Origin: Schistosoma haematobium
Taxonomy: Eukaryota > Platyhelminthes > Trematoda > Strigeidida > Schistosomatidae
Direction of reading: 5' to 3'
Assembly (NCBI RefSeq): GCF_000699445.3
Contig: NC_067196.1
Location: 79,040,364-79,104,363, forward strand
Length of the DNA: 64,000 nt
Shown piece after piece: positions 1-38,420 of the stretch. The notes under the pieces are model-generated. The model was not told where the DNA came from, searched no databases, and saw nothing but the letters and a program-made list of their open reading frames with translations. The number at the start of each line of letters is the position of its first letter. Within the stretch, counting starts at the first letter, position 1. A program made the position numbers and the translations under genes.

Positions 1-600
1 GATTCCTAAAAGTGTGGTCAGACGACGGAAAAGATCAGATTCAAACTGACGTCCGCGGTCTGTGGTGATGGTTGAAGGGCAACCGAAGTTTGCTACCCAT
101 CGTTCGACGAAGGTGCGGGCCACTGTTTCAGCAGTGATGTCTTTAATAGGTACTGCTTCTGGCCATCGAGTGAAACGGTCAACGCAGGTTAAGAGATAAG
201 AGTATCCATTTGAATCTGGTAAAGGTCCTACCAAATCCAGATGAACATGGTCGAAACGGGCATCGGGAGTTTTAAACGAGCCTAAGGGACATTTATTGTG
301 TCTGATAACCTTAGATTTTTGGCAGCTTACACAGGAGCGTGCCCACTCCCTCACGTCTTTATTCATTCCAGGCCAGCAAAACCTTTCTGCTATAAGCTTG
401 ATGGTTGCACGAACACCTGGATGCGAAAGTTTGTGCAATGTGTTGAAGACATTGCGTCGATAATGTTTCGGCACGATTGGGCGATCCCTACCTGTAGATG
501 TGTCACAAAGTAAGGTTTCTTTACCTGTTCCCATCTGTTTGATGCGTAGTTTAAGTGTTGTGGACGATAACTCGTGCTGAAGATCACTGTCTTCTTTTGA
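1..600 (-). pseudogene. Ty3/gypsy integrase, frameshifted and cut by the window edge
   Basis: This is the integrase part of the gypsy polyprotein, which would insert the element cDNA into the genome. Read on the minus strand it shows an H2C2 zinc-binding module (HPG near 440, then CVSCQ near 330) and an integrase core with an aspartate context ([13 protein letters not shown] near 230) and the later TTDRGRQF block near 55. It is out of frame with the RT-RNase H reading frame: the switch lies near 595-600 in an A/G-rich run, after which the RT frame reads unrelated residues to a stop at 390. The third acidic residue and the 3' LTR lie off the left edge. Family assignment is confident; whether the frameshift is biological or a sequencing error cannot be told. 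Confidence 0.85.
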
Positions 601-2375
601 AGCTCGGCGAGTTTAAGAAGGTCGATTCCTTGGAAACTGTTCAAGGAAGTTATACGAGATAAAGCGTCTGCAACTACATTGTTTGCTCCAGAGATGTGTT
701 GAATATCTGAAGTAAACTGCGAAATGTAGTCCAGTTGTCGAGACTCACGGGGAGAGTACTTGTCAGAAGGAGAGCTTAACGAGAAAGTGAGCGGTTTATG
801 GTCCGTGAAAAGAGTGAATTCACGACCTTCGATGTAGTGTTGGAAATGCCGTACAGCACAATACATAGCTAGGAGTTCCCTACCGAATGTGCTGTACCTC
901 GATTCGGTGTCTAGCAACCTTCTAGAGAAAAATGCCAAGGGTTGCCAGGAGTTGTTAACCCATTGTTGTAAGACTCCTCCGATTGCTGAGTCGGATGCGT
1001 CTACTGCGATGCTAATGGGTGCTCGGGTGTCCTGATGTGCGAGCATTGTTGCTTTAGCAATCAGTTCCTTAACTGTGGAGAATGCTTTTCGTGCGGTGTC
1101 GTCCAAATTAATGGATTTCGCATTTCCACGAAGTTGGTCGGTCAGAGGTTTCATAAGTAATGCGCATTTGGGTATGAAACGTCTATAGAAACTTACCAGG
1201 CCGTTGAACGTGCGTAATTGCTTGACGGTGGTCGGTTCTGGGTAATCCAGAATGGCCGCCACTTTGGTTCTAAGGGTTCGGATACCTTGAGCATCGATAG
1301 TGTGTCCCAGAAAGTCTAACGAGTCGGTTCCGAATTGGCATTTCTGAACGTTTACAGTAATGCCATGTTTTTGAAGTCGTTCGAAAACAAGATCCAGATG
1401 CTTGAGATGTGTTTCTCTGTCCGGACTTGCGATTAGACAGTCATCAACATACGCGTGTACGAAGTTGAGACCTCGAAAAACGTCGTCTATGAATCTTTGG
1501 AATGTTTGAGCAGCATTCCTTAGACCGAAAGGCATTCGCAAAAATTCATAGAGTCCGAAAGGAGTTATGATAGCTGTTTTCGCTATGTCGTCAGTAGCCA
1601 TAGGGATTTGGTTATACGCTTTAACCAAGTCGATTTTCGAAAAGACAGTTGTACCTTTCAAGGTAGCTGTCAAATCGTGAATGTGAGGCAACGGGTAACG
1701 ATCGGGAATGGTTTTCGCGTTCAATCGCCGATAGTCACCAGTTGGACGCCAATCGTTGCTGTCCTTTTTAGGGACCATGTGCAACGGAGATGCATATGGG
1801 CTACTTGACGGTCGTATGATTCCTAAGTCCATCATGTGATCGAATTCGTTTTTCGCTAACCTTAGCTTTTCAGGAGCTAGTCGTCGTGCTTTAGAGAATA
1901 CAGGTGGTCCTGTAGTCGTGATGTGATGTGTAACGTTGCTGGTTACACACGGTAGTTTCGGTTGAGTTTGTTGTATCCCAGGGTACTTATCGAGTAGTGG
2001 TTGATAGAGTGGGTCTATCATATGTTTAACTGTGACTGGGGATACTCTACAACCAGTAAAAGAAGTTACGCAAACGGACAAATTAGTGTTCCCGTCTACT
2101 AGCCTCCGTTTGCGCGTATCGATGATCAGATTGTGGTGTTGTAGAAGGTCCATACCAATGATTGGCATAGAAACATCTGCAACAACGAAAATCCAGTGGA
2201 TGGGTTTGCGTAAACCCACGTTAAGGTAAACGTACCTTTTGCCATATGTAGCGATCGGTTTTCCGTTTGCCGCCTGTAAGTTTAGGGTCGATTCGTGTAG
2301 TCGGTCGTTAGGATTTGCTGGGAGAACGCTAACTTCTGCGCCAGTGTCGACGAGGTAGCGAACTCTCGTTGTCAC
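390..2375 (-). CDS. pol: Ty3/gypsy pol: protease, reverse transcriptase, RNase H
   Basis: Retrotransposon polyprotein that matures the element's proteins and copies its RNA into DNA in cytoplasmic particles. The first residues hold the aspartic protease motif (VDTGAEVS, residues about 10-17). The reverse transcriptase follows with [39 protein letters not shown] and the catalytic YVDD ([11 protein letters not shown]). RNase H follows with [28 protein letters not shown] and FTDHKPL. The reading frame is open without an ATG up to the gag end, so the Met at 2375 is probably not the true start: pol lies in the -1 frame of gag and is probably expressed by frameshifting at 2444-2450. The last 70 or so residues (below 600) are out of frame with the integrase. 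The resemblance is to schistosome gypsy elements of the Boudicca/Gulliver kind; the exact family is not determined. Confidence 0.93.
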   Translation of the reverse strand: MTTRVRYLVDTGAEVSVLPANPNDRLHESTLNLQAANGKPIATYGKRYVYLNVGLRKPIHWIFVVADVSMPIIGMDLLQHHNLIIDTRKRRLVDGNTNLSVCVTSFTGCRVSPVTVKHMIDPLYQPLLDKYPGIQQTQPKLPCVTSNVTHHITTTGPPVFSKARRLAPEKLRLAKNEFDHMMDLGIIRPSSSPYASPLHMVPKKDSNDWRPTGDYRRLNAKTIPDRYPLPHIHDLTATLKGTTVFSKIDLVKAYNQIPMATDDIAKTAIITPFGLYEFLRMPFGLRNAAQTFQRFIDDVFRGLNFVHAYVDDCLIASPDRETHLKHLDLVFERLQKHGITVNVQKCQFGTDSLDFLGHTIDAQGIRTLRTKVAAILDYPEPTTVKQLRTFNGLVSFYRRFIPKCALLMKPLTDQLRGNAKSINLDDTARKAFSTVKELIAKATMLAHQDTRAPISIAVDASDSAIGGVLQQWVNNSWQPLAFFSRRLLDTESRYSTFGRELLAMYCAVRHFQHYIEGREFTLFTDHKPLTFSLSSPSDKYSPRESRQLDYISQFTSDIQHISGANNVVADALSRITSLNSFQGIDLLKLAELQKKTVIFSTSYRPQHLNYASNRWEQVKKPYFVTHLQVGIAQSCRNIIDAMSSTHCTNFRIQVFVQPSSL

Positions 2376-2421
2376 ATCTGTGACGAATAACAGACGGCTT
2401 TGTTCGCCGGCTACGGTTGCC

Positions 2422-2450
2422 GTTAACGCGTGCCGGCTTGGAAGTTTCCC
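2422..2450 (-). promoter_or_regulatory. Putative -1 ribosomal frameshift signal between gag and pol
   Basis: On the minus strand the gag codons read TCG GGA AAC, so the heptamer G GGA AAC sits in the canonical X XXY YYZ phase. Six nucleotides later a GCCGGC occurs, and a second GCCGGC 20 nt further on can pair with it (the motif is self-complementary) to form a stem. A -1 slip gives CTT CCA AGC and continues into the protease frame. The same heptamer and both GCCGGC arms are kept in the decayed copy at 63032. The signal is seen; its activity is inferred. Confidence 0.7.
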
Positions 2451-3256
2451 GAATTGTTTTTCGAATCAGTCGGTTTCGTGTTGGGAAAATTGCAGGGTTT
2501 TCTGCAATTTCTGAAAAGCTTTCCATACTGGTTATGATACCAGCACCAGTCGGGGTTATCTGTCTCTCGTGGTCTAGAGACAGATCGCTTACTAGAAATG
2601 CTTCTACGTGGTGTGCGCGATCTCTTACGGTCGGTACGAAGACTAAGATAACGCGTGAGTGTGTGACATAAGTCGGTTATATCATTCTGAGTCGTGTGAG
2701 GCTTTTCTTTGACTGAAAATACCTCGGTAGTAGAAGGTTTCGTAATTTCTAGAATGCGGTCGGCAGATGCAGCTAGCTCGTCTAAGCCGTTGTTCTGGAA
2801 CGAGACCAGAACTGCTTGCACCTGTTGGGGAAGTTTTGACAAGAAGAGTTGTTTGAATAGACCTTCGTCGAAAGTTCTTAGGCCTATAACCTCTCTCATC
2901 CGTTGCAACATGTCTGTCGCAGAACCGTGTTGCAGGTCGATGTTATTGAAGAGTTGATCTAACCTTTGTCGATCGGTTAGATCTCCTCGTTTAAGAATCG
3001 AGCGTTTTAAGATTTCGTAAGGATCGGAAACATCACTAGTAAACATACTAGGTGTTACGTACCTGTTGAATTCGCGCGGTAGTGCCTTGACTACTGCGAG
3101 GAATTGTGCACGTGTGTCGATCACGCCGTGCTCGGAGAAGTCGGCTTCTGCGTAGCAAAACCAGGCTTCGATGTTGTCGGGCCAGAAAGGCATCAGTTGA
3201 AACGAAGGTGGGGACAAAGTCTTAAGCTTGAGTACTTTAGGTGTCTGTTCAGTCAT
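2423..3256 (-). CDS. gag: Ty3/gypsy gag
   Basis: A 277-residue capsid/nucleocapsid polyprotein directly upstream of pol. The N-terminal two thirds are the hydrophobic and charged capsid-like region (for example [17 protein letters not shown] near residue 25). After a basic stretch rich in R, S and K comes a Cys/His cluster [18 protein letters not shown], which fits the atypical zinc knuckle of schistosome gypsy gags rather than the vertebrate CX2CX4HX4C form. The start is the first Met, preceded by an AT-rich leader. The stop overlaps the pol frame, which is -1 relative to gag. The homologous leader and gag start recur, decayed, at about 62250 on the other strand. Confidence 0.88.
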   Translation of the reverse strand: MTEQTPKVLKLKTLSPPSFQLMPFWPDNIEAWFCYAEADFSEHGVIDTRAQFLAVVKALPREFNRYVTPSMFTSDVSDPYEILKRSILKRGDLTDRQRLDQLFNNIDLQHGSATDMLQRMREVIGLRTFDEGLFKQLFLSKLPQQVQAVLVSFQNNGLDELAASADRILEITKPSTTEVFSVKEKPHTTQNDITDLCHTLTRYLSLRTDRKRSRTPRRSISSKRSVSRPRETDNPDWCWYHNQYGKLFRNCRKPCNFPNTKPTDSKNNSGNFQAGTR

Positions 3257-3439
3257 GATGAAGTATGAAGTACGATAATGAACGAGGGAAAAATATATAT
3301 ATATCCAAGAAAAAACACGAAAAAAAAATCACAATGTTAAAAAAAAAATAAAAAATAAGGCAATGATATATAAAAAATCCCAAAAAGGAACAGACTCACA
3401 GTTACAATTAGGTGTACCAGATCACGTCGGTCTCACCAA

Positions 3440-3760
3440 TGATGATGTCACAGGTATTCAGTGTTTGACAACGCTTCTACCAGTAACACCTTCTAATATA
3501 TTTCGTTCCCACCAAGAGAAATCAAAAGACAGAGTCGAGGAGATCGGAAGAGTATATTTGGCGATGACCAATATATCGGAATTCTCTGATCTAATCTGGC
3601 TAGCGATTGCGGTTGATGTTGAGCACGGCGTTACCACACGTGATCTGGTGCGGATGCCTGACCGAGCGCCTTCAGCTAGGTGAGTCCACTAAAACATATG
3701 GTCAGCATCCAATGTCGGAAACTTAATGCTATTTATTTTGGGGATTTATTTACCGCTACA
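3440..3760 (-). repeat. Probable 5' LTR of the left gypsy element (approximate)
   Basis: Minus-strand sequence from 3760 begins TGTAGCGGTA and runs through non-coding, AT- and GC-mixed DNA toward the gag leader. The partner LTR is off the left edge, so the boundaries cannot be confirmed by self-comparison. The inner end is set only by candidate primer-binding TGG triplets after CA-ending runs near 3430-3450. Treat both limits as estimates. Confidence 0.4.
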
Positions 3761-3957
3761 CTACTAATACAAATGCAATTGGAATTCAACTCATATGGAC
3801 AACTTACCGGCATAATCGTTATTTGATTTCATAATTTAAACCAAAACTAATACCAATATTAACATTTCTACAATATTCATCACTTTACTATTTCTAAACA
3901 CAAAATACTTACTACCTATACGTTAAGTTATTAACCAACGGCTATTTACACGCATCG

Positions 3958-3960
<3 letters not shown>

Positions 3961-3988
<28 letters not shown>

Positions 3989-3989
3989 G
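3961..3989. repeat. (ATT)n microsatellite
   Basis: About ten tandem TAT/ATT triplets in otherwise unique AT-rich sequence. Confidence 0.9.
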
Positions 3990-4679
3990 TAACCCCATTT
4001 TTGATAGCTCAAATAATCTTCACCCAAATTTTCATTTCAAGCATGTTAAGCATGAAGGCAGATATTTTAAAATTATTACATGTATTTCCCGACCAGATGC
4101 TGCTGCTTTCTTTTTGATTTATCTTTCAGCTTACCAATACCCGGAGGATTCTTATTATCCTTGGTAACCTCCAGCGCGCGACGATCCCATCCAATTTGGT
4201 ATCGAACCAACATCACGTTGATTCTGGTGGGAGAGTAGTGTAGTGGCATTGGACCATAACCACACAATCTTCAAAGCTGAACACAAGACTACTCAGAAAA
4301 TAGATATTCAATATTTAGCACGGAGAAATACCTAACAATGGAGAAGGCGCGGAGAAGGAATTGAATGGACTGGGTTTGATCGGATGGCATGGCTCGTCCA
4401 TGCAGGCGTGGTCCATCTCAATGTTACTTTATATCTTCTATTCATATTAAATATATTGTTCTTTCTCTAGCCTAACCTTGTTCTACATCATGTATTGGTA
4501 ATTGATACGATACAGTGAGTTGGTGTAGTCGATGGTGTGACTTCCACGTAAGATCTTATAGATTAGGCAGTTATATCATGACAAATCTACAAATTTAGGA
4601 TTAGGTCTATTATTAGAGCAGTACTAATATCATAGTAGACCATAATTCTACACATATCTTACGTAGACAACTTTTTATA

Positions 4680-4812
4680 AATACTTGTACCATTTTGGTG
4701 TTGGTTGTAATAATTCTCAAAGTTTCAGCTCCGTACAGTAGAACTGTATTGACGTTCGTATTGAAGATTGTCACTTTGATATTGGTTAAAAGACAGTCGT
4801 TGTAGGATTTAA
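4680..4812 (-). mobile_element. RTE-like non-LTR element, 3' RT fragment
   Basis: Minus-strand translation gives the LTNIKVTIFNTNV and VLLYGAETL blocks seen in the larger copies at 11500 and 21500. It is the continuation of the fragment at 5170-5341, separated from it by about 350 bp of unrelated sequence. Confidence 0.75.
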
Positions 4813-5169
4813 TTTGTCCTACAGATATACTGCTAAGACCGTAAACGCGATACTGGCGAACCCAGAGTCTTTGTGAAAGCTATGGTCAGAACAAGGACAA
4901 CTCGGCTTTAAACGTTATCTGTTTCTAAACCTAAAAACAAATAGAATAGTTCAATAATTAAAGGAATCACAGTCATTAAGTGATACACACAAACATACCG
5001 ATTAGCATTGCGTGTCTAATCGAAATGAATAAAAATTATGAATCACACTAACATAATAGGACAATAATGTCTTTCGATTGGTAGGTCACATGCAGCAGGG
5101 ATAGTTTACAGACACATCAGACCAGATCAACGTGGTGGGCGCTTAAACAACTATTTGACTTGTTCGTCA

Positions 5170-5341
5170 TGGACATAACTAACAGTTGTTTTGAGTTCCA
5201 TATGTTGTGGAATTGTAGGGTTGTTGTTGTTGCTTTGCTAATCCTCGCCTTGATGTCCACATCAAATCCGCCATGTTCATCGATGATGCTGACCAGTGAG
5301 GTACGTGATAGTTTCCACCTGTTGCAGAGTTTCTTCATCAA
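5170..5341 (-). mobile_element. RTE-like non-LTR element, RT C-terminal fragment
   Basis: Minus strand encodes IIDEHGGFDVDIKARISKA followed by FHNIWNSKQL, the segment after the catalytic domain in schistosome RTE-like reverse transcriptases. This segment is missing from the two 1.2-kb copies, so this fragment comes from a less deleted relative. Confidence 0.75.
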
Positions 5342-6014
5342 GTGTGATTGGTTTGGTTGGTGTTCTCTGTGTTGTATTTGAGGATGCTGGTATTTCCCTT
5401 GTGTATGTTGAAGTCTACTGCAGAAGAGACCACCTCTACACTTGTATTGATCTACATGAATGAATTTGAATGGAACTTGTGGGTGAAGGACCTAAACAAT
5501 CAGTTTAATGACGATGTTTATTTGTCAACTGGGTCTCTGTTTGTACAACTCCTTGACTCACTTAGCACTGAATGTAAATGATGGATGTTGGTCACCCATT
5601 CACCTGAAAGTACATTGGTTGTGTTAGTACCAGTCGTGTAGTGGTTAAAGCAAGAGGTACCTATAGGTCTGACTCCGACTAAAAATACTAGTAATGAAAA
5701 TCATTGGTACTTTCATTTGTTTCTAGACGTGATCAAATCAAGTTTGAATGTACATTTATGCTTGAATCGACGTAGTGAGTCCCTATACAAAAAAATAAAA
5801 CTTACAATTCTGATACAACCACTTCGTTAACACATGTTGCTGACGTACTGTGGAACTTACAGAATTACTAAATCCGAGTCCATAGTGTTAGGGATGCAGA
5901 GGAATATACCAATCATTATCATGTTAAGTCTAATGATGCCCTTGGACCTTAAATGGACATTCCCTATTGTCCATTATTTATTTCACTCGTTAAATATTGT
6001 GCAGATGTTGTTTT

Positions 6015-6275
6015 CTATTTTTGTGGTACGATGTGGTCTGTTTGGTTGGTATATAAACAGAGTATGTTTGAAATACAACGATTCATATCTCAGAGGCTGT
6101 GACTTGTGTTCTGGACTCGACTGGCTGGGTCAGACAGCGAAGCAGGGCCAATCGCGACTCCAGGTCGTCCGTACGTGTTTTACGTGTCACTGAATCGATG
6201 GATAAATACGCTGCTCCATAATCTGCAATCCACACGTTACAACACATCGGTTTAAGAATAAGCATTCTCATGTAA
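6015..6275. repeat. Dispersed repeat, copy 1
   Basis: Shares a long interrupted match with 9430-9620: a ggtacgatgtggtctgtttg-like start, a cagtatgttt block, gattcatat and cagaggctg, then a GC-richer stretch. No protein similarity is visible. Class unknown. Confidence 0.55.
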
Positions 6276-8373
6276 ATGTGCCATTTTCAACAGTTGGTGA
6301 AATTTGAGGGAACGACTTTTGATTACGTAACAAACGAAATAGCCTTCCTTCATAATTATATCAGTGATATTTCCAAAAAAAGCAAAGAAATCTTGCTTTG
6401 AGGCTGTTTTGTGGAGCTCACCAGCATATAACAGGGTAACCTTACGTATCAGTTTACATTTCTGTCATTAATTCAACATTTAGAGTGATATATATGGTCC
6501 TATGAAAACTTACTATCTTCAAGAATGTTTATGTGGAACTACTGGCTGAACCCCTGACAACGTCTTCCGAACTTTCTGTTGTGTTGAGGAATAACCCCCT
6601 TGGTGTGAGGCTATCCTAATTCCAGTTTTCAAAAGAATTCCAATATATAACATTTTCGAGCACTATTCCTTTGATTTAGTGTATAAGGACTAGGTATAAG
6701 AGGACGATTTTCACCGAACTCGTGTGGTATTGGCTTAGCCGAAAATAGAAACTGCACACGCCGCACTTCTGAGGGTTAGCTTCTGGACAGCAAAACAAAA
6801 CTTTGATGTTATTCGTCCAGAATGACTTTAGTGCAGGCTGGAGGTTTCGGTTTATTTTTTTCTTAAAACTATGAATGTGTTTGGATATAATGAAAAATAA
6901 TGAAATCTGTAAATATGCGAGGAAGTAGGTCTAAAACACTAGATTATGTCACAATCTATGAAAATATATGTAAAACATTAAAAGGAAGAACAAGTTTGAG
7001 GCGTAGCGTTTGGTGTGCTGTATCTTGCGGAACTTACCAACGATGATGTTGAGTGTATGGCGTTTCAGAACAGTGTCGTACAGTAATTCCTCTCTTGCAA
7101 TGATTTGTAAAACCAGGGGGTCCAGAAGTCGAAAACATAGAGATGAAAAGATATATATATGAATAACGTTGGAGGTGTCTAAGCGCATGCAACTTAATCA
7201 GACATATCAGAAAAGATCTTCGAAATGGCATACCTAAAAATGGTCTGAGGCGGATACTTGATCGAACGTATTTAGTTGGAGATGTTTAATAAAACTATCT
7301 AAAACAGAGTCAAAGCAAAAGAATTGCAAAATTATTTATTTCTGGGATTAATTGACCTCTGCACTGTTGTCGCCCTATAAAAATAGTTTTCATAGACCGC
7401 ATTCCGCTTACCTACTCAAGAAAAATACAATGAACTATATAAAAATGCTTTCAAGGCAGCCTTATGGTTTCGTTTTTGTCGTCTGAAGTTGTTCTTTACG
7501 TTTTTAATGTCTAAACAATATATTATATGTAGCACTTTAGGTTAATTTCTGTACGACAAACAAATCCTGAATACAGGACTGTTTTAGTTGTTAAGTATAT
7601 GATTTTAGGGTCCCATAGTTCGATATATATATATTATTTTTGTTTTCCATAATGGGTTACGCTACAGTGACATCTCCATAACATACGACTGAGAATTATT
7701 CAAACACATGGTTTGGAGTCACTGGTGAAAATTACACTTTAATATGCAGTAATCATCCAGATTCATCAAATTATCTGGACACATGGCTCATCACAGAAGT
7801 CTTTGATGTTTGTTTAAATCATGCAATGAAATTTGTGCTCTAAATCTCAAAGATCTGGCGGCTTCTCCGAGTCTAGTGTTGGGGTGCAGATTCACTGTTG
7901 GGTATTGTCACTTGGATCCCAAATTAATGTCTATTATTTCTGTCATACGGCTCTGTTAGTTATTAATTTTCCGGAATATCATTATTTTTACCAATCATTT
8001 TTCTGGATCGTCTCGGCTGTTGTTTTGCAACGTGTAGTCAGTAACATATGTTACTGACTATTATTATGGTTATTTCGTCTTCGTTTACTGTTGAACTGGA
8101 CCACTCATTTTAAATTCTATCTTGGCGTTAATTCTTTATTGTCTGTTTGAGATATTGTACGCTTTATCTTCCTAACCATTCTGTCAGGTACTAATTGATC
8201 TTTGTTCCATTAATCTTTAACTGCTGCCGTACATCGGCTGCATACTATGCGTTTTTTTGGTCTCTATTCCACAAATTTATGGGTTAGAGGAACCAGATGA
8301 TTGTTCCTATTTCGGTTACCTCGGATTATAATTTCTATGCACACATTTCAATGCTAAGTCATCTGCAAGGGAA

Positions 8374-34091
<25,718 letters not shown>

Positions 34092-34417
34092 TTATTGATA
34101 GTAAAATAGTATCTAACATATATATATACCTATTCCTTTCTAAAGAAATAATAATGATGAGATGGATTGATTGTATTTTATTTGTTCACAATATTTGTAA
34201 CAAAAAGTAATCAATTAGCACAAAATCACTGGAAATTCTTGTTTTTTATCAACAATATGTAATTATATCCCCACACCCCATCCGTTACTCTCAAATTTTA
34301 TTTTTTCACATTATGGGATGAATGCAAAGCAAATATGTAGACAGATATAAAAACCCACAAGAGAATATACACCATCGTCATTGGACCTTATTTATTCATA
34401 GTCTTTCGCGATATAAT

Positions 34418-34423
34418 AATAAA
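34418..34423 (+). terminator. Candidate poly(A) signal for SIK
   Basis: AATAAA about 330 nt after the stop, the first exact match I found downstream. Confidence 0.3.
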
Positions 34424-35901
34424 CCCAATTTTTGTCATTTAACTTCATTGCTTTTTTCGTTATTTTTGCATTGTTTCACAGATAGTTTTTATTGGTTTGT
34501 GACATGTTTTTTCTCTGTAAAAAGCAACTATGTACTCAGTCAAAGAATCTAGATATATCCCATCTTACATAAACTGTCACTGCAAAAGTGGAACTTGATT
34601 TCATTCACAATACAATAGTGTTGACCATTTCTTTGTTTCTCTCATCATGATTTTTCCCTGCTCTTATTTCTACGCTTCTCTGTTCTGTCCAAACAAAAAC
34701 TGTCCTCTTTCTCAATACAGCATTTTACTTTTTTGATATCTAATTATCATTGACTTGGAAATTGTGAATACATATTCACACTCACTAATAAGATAACAGA
34801 TATCGTGTTTCTATTGAACTTTTAATGAAACAGCACTTGTCACATAATTCATGTTTTGCATGTGTGACTTTATATATTTATTCATTATATTATTAGAGAT
34901 ATAGATTCACTCAATACTCTGGTATTAATTTTCCATTTGTCTATCTTTCATGTATCATGCATTGTGTACATATAAGCTGTGTATTGTAAATTTTATGAAA
35001 AATCCCGGAGTAAAGCTTACTAATTATGTAACAAGTTGTATTGTGTATACCTGTACTGATTGGATGATTGTGTCTAAGCTTTATGTTTTGATTTTCTATT
35101 CACTGCCATATTTTTTATTATTTGAGCGTCTTACTTAACATATGTTTATCCACACACACGGAACTTCTGTACTCTTCACATCCTAGTCCTAATACGGAAT
35201 ATGTTTACATATTATTTTCTTTTATTCACTCAATACATGATCAAAGCAAGATGTAGTGTGGTTATGAAGTAACAAACGCATATTATCGATTCCATATTGT
35301 CTGACGACTGAGTACATAGCTTGAATAAAGCCAATTATCATCAAGAAAGTAAATTCTTGAACAGCTATATTTCCAAAATTCTTAGGTTCGTTTAATGCGA
35401 ATGATCAGCATTTTAAGATAGTTTCCACTTTTTGATGCTCGAATGTATTAAGTACCAGGCGATTACTTATGATGATGGGTCACTTAAGAAGTCTTTATTC
35501 AAGATGTTCGGTATGTGTATTAAATTTGAAATCTCAACTCCGAGGTTCATTGGCAATGCCAGCAGATTCCGTGATCTATTGCCGATAACAGCATGTAACC
35601 CAAGAATTTCTAAGGTTAACTTTGATGTGACATGAATAGTCAGATCACTGTAAGTAAAGTAGGTCGTTGAAATATATAAGACTAACTATGGTGTCTAGGG
35701 ATTTATCTGATAACGACGACCGCTTCGGTGTTGATAACATCAGTGAAAATAATTTATTTATAGGTGTTTAGTATTGACATATTTATTCATTAATAATACT
35801 TATGAATCTAAACTGTTTGTAATGTAAATTTACACAATAAGTCATAAAAAATGTATTTAGTGAAATAATTTTTTAGCGAGTTCATTTTCAAGGCTGTACA
35901 A

Positions 35902-35903
<2 letters not shown>

Positions 35904-35953
<50 letters not shown>
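35904..35953. repeat. (AT)n microsatellite, about 50 bp
   Basis: Uninterrupted AT dinucleotides. Confidence 0.95.
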
Positions 35954-35956
<3 letters not shown>

Positions 35957-36689
35957 TGATAAATTACGGTCCAATGAATAACTTTGTCTGCTAAAATCCA
36001 GTCAGTTGTGATGTGCAATTTGTCTACATGATCATCAAGTGAACAAGTTATTACAGGGGGGGGAATTTACAGGACATGCGAAACGTACAATCAATAGGTT
36101 AAACAAGAGATCTGTCCATCGTTAATTCGAAATAAAGTGTGAACGGTAATCACGAGATCTGAGTAGTAACGACGTTTGTATGAATAAGGAAATGGAGTCA
36201 TTCTTTAAAATTCGGGAAAGAAAAATCTAAAGGAAAGAAAAAGAACAAATGTATTCAATAAAACTATAAACAAGAACTATGGTAACTAGATGGATATAAA
36301 AATTTGTTTTTGTTTACAAAACTCGCATTTTCAATTCAGGACAGTTAAAGCTTCCATAATTTAAAGTAGGCTTGAAAGTGAACTTTGGGATCCTTGGCCT
36401 GACTTTTGTAATTGATGTCAAGGGAGTTAAATATTTCGAATCTAGTACATGACACAGAGTAAATAACGTAATTAACTTGTGCTGTTCTTACTTAAGTTAT
36501 ACTGCTAGGTGCTTCCAAATTCGACATCGTTCTCATCGAAACGCGTAGCAGGTAGATTGGTATACACACATATTGGTCAGCTGTAGCAACTTATCTTTCA
36601 CATTAGAATCATATGAGTATACTTTCAGTAGATACTAGAAGGAATAAGTTGTCTAATGAGCAAATTTTACGATATCGACAGCATAGAGA

Positions 36690-37235
36690 ATGGATGAGAT
36701 CTTGTTTTGTAGATATTGGAAACCAACTATGATAATTTTCCAGTTGTTCTTACCAAGTAGATTATACATGGACCTTTGTACTGATCCATCATTACTTTTA
36801 GTGAATAGGACATCAAATGCAAGAAGTGTTTATTCACATTCTTATTTTTAATTGGTGGAATGGAGATATTAAAAGACTGTAGAATATATTGGACACCAGA
36901 TTGTTCATCACACATTATGAATGTGTTACTAACACACTTTCTATACAAAAATTTTAGTAATTGTCGTATTTGAACTGCTAATTTTGATGTTAGCTATGGA
37001 AAATCTAACTGTAAAGGACCCACTGGAGAACCCAAATTTACGTACAGAAATATCACACGATTAAAGCTGAACAGTGCATTCAGAATACTTTCTTTTAAAT
37101 AAAACTTAGGAAATTCTAGATACATACTATTAGCATAAATAAAATTACAAATGAAAAATATGTGTGCTAAATTTTGTACATTAAGCCAATACTTGCCAAA
37201 AATGCAAATTTTTTTACTCAACTTTTCCATCTACT
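36690..37235 (-). pseudogene. Decayed Penelope-like reverse transcriptase
   Basis: Minus strand encodes LGSPVGPLQLDFP, resembling the GSPLGPLLADIF block of Penelope RTs, then FLYRKCVSNTFIMCDEQS, where Penelope RTs have a YRRYVDDTFI-like block. The catalytic VDD is replaced by VSN, and stops separate the pieces. The match is recognised by eye from family motifs and needs a profile search. Confidence 0.5.
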
Positions 37236-38251
37236 GATAACTTTCACACAGGTAAGAAGAATAATGAGAAACTAAAGAATATCTGATCGCATCGATAAGC
37301 AGATATATCTTAATTTAGTATATTACTGTATGATACAAGTAAAATAATCGATAAGCTGTTAGAATTTATTTTTAGCAGCTGAGATATCTATAGTATATTA
37401 CGTGGATTTCATAGAATATTCATTTGATTTTATATTAGATGATTCAGCGATCTTTGTTTGGCAAGGTAAAAGTGTACATACATACATTTATTTGAAATGT
37501 TTTCAACTTTCAAATCGAAACAACATTGACGTCAAGATGCATTCATAATAACAACAGAATTATATGATTTCTTGTCATTAAATTCATCTGACAAATTATT
37601 GTCTGAATAGAAAGATGATAACAATGATTTAATTACTTAATTTCGACAAACTAAATTGAATAAAAATTATGAATATCTTGATTAGTTTCGATAAGTTGAG
37701 TTTTTGGCATAATACAAATCAAAAGTGAAATATTTATGTAAACAAGAATTTTCTTATGATATAAACAAGCGTCATGTATCATTTCATTACGTACGTATGG
37801 CAAACGTTACATAAATCACATCAGATTAAAAGGCTAAATAGACTAAGTAGTCGAACAAACACGAATATTTTGAAGTTTAATATTAGATTAAGAAAAATAG
37901 TGAAAATACCAATCCCCAGGTCATGGGATTTTTTTAAGTGACTATACACCATTGTACCTTTCTTGCGAGCACCCGATGATTTGTTCAAAAAGGATTGCTA
38001 TTTTTGATACGACAAAGTCGATGGGTAATAGATTAATATTAGAAAATTGTTTTGTAATTTCAAATTCTTAAAAACATATTTATCTAATTCAGATGACTTG
38101 ACACACAATAGATTTGTAAACATTCAAAATGGAGATATCAGTTTAGATTAGACACTTCGCAGAATAGACAGCACGGTTGATTCTTCTGGTAACTTTATTA
38201 CATCTTAAATCCAGTTAATGTGAAGTGCTGGATCTTCACAACACTTATTTA

Positions 38252-38420
38252 CATGTTAGGCGGTTGGGGATAATCGGCAGGAGAATTCGATCTAGGTTTT
38301 ATGCTAGTTGGCATTCGTCGCTGAAGTCCACTTGCCATCTCGGGGGTGCCGATTCTCCCTGCGCGATTTGAATCTAAATAACCCACCTTCAGAGTCCTGC
38401 CAACTACTTCCAACTTCCTA
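38252..38420 (-). mobile_element. Decayed hammerhead SINE
   Basis: Minus strand follows the copy A layout (B-box-like AGATTCAAATC, stem II ATGCC/GGCAT remains, CCTAGATC) but the hammerhead core has changes at C3, U4 and G12, so it is dead. Flanked by the GGCAGG-type 3' end. Confidence 0.5.

Larger units (their letters stand above)
3761..8373. other. Gene-free upstream region, repeat-bearing
   Basis: No coding exon is supported here. Apart from the listed microsatellite, RTE-like fragments and a dispersed repeat, the sequence is AT-rich with short unconvincing open frames. A promoter or 5' untranslated exon of the kinase gene may lie near the right end but I see no recognisable signal. Confidence 0.6.

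Noticed and set aside
35904..35953. Long AT run as an origin or matrix attachment site
   Set aside because: Simple dinucleotide repeat; nothing else supports a function.
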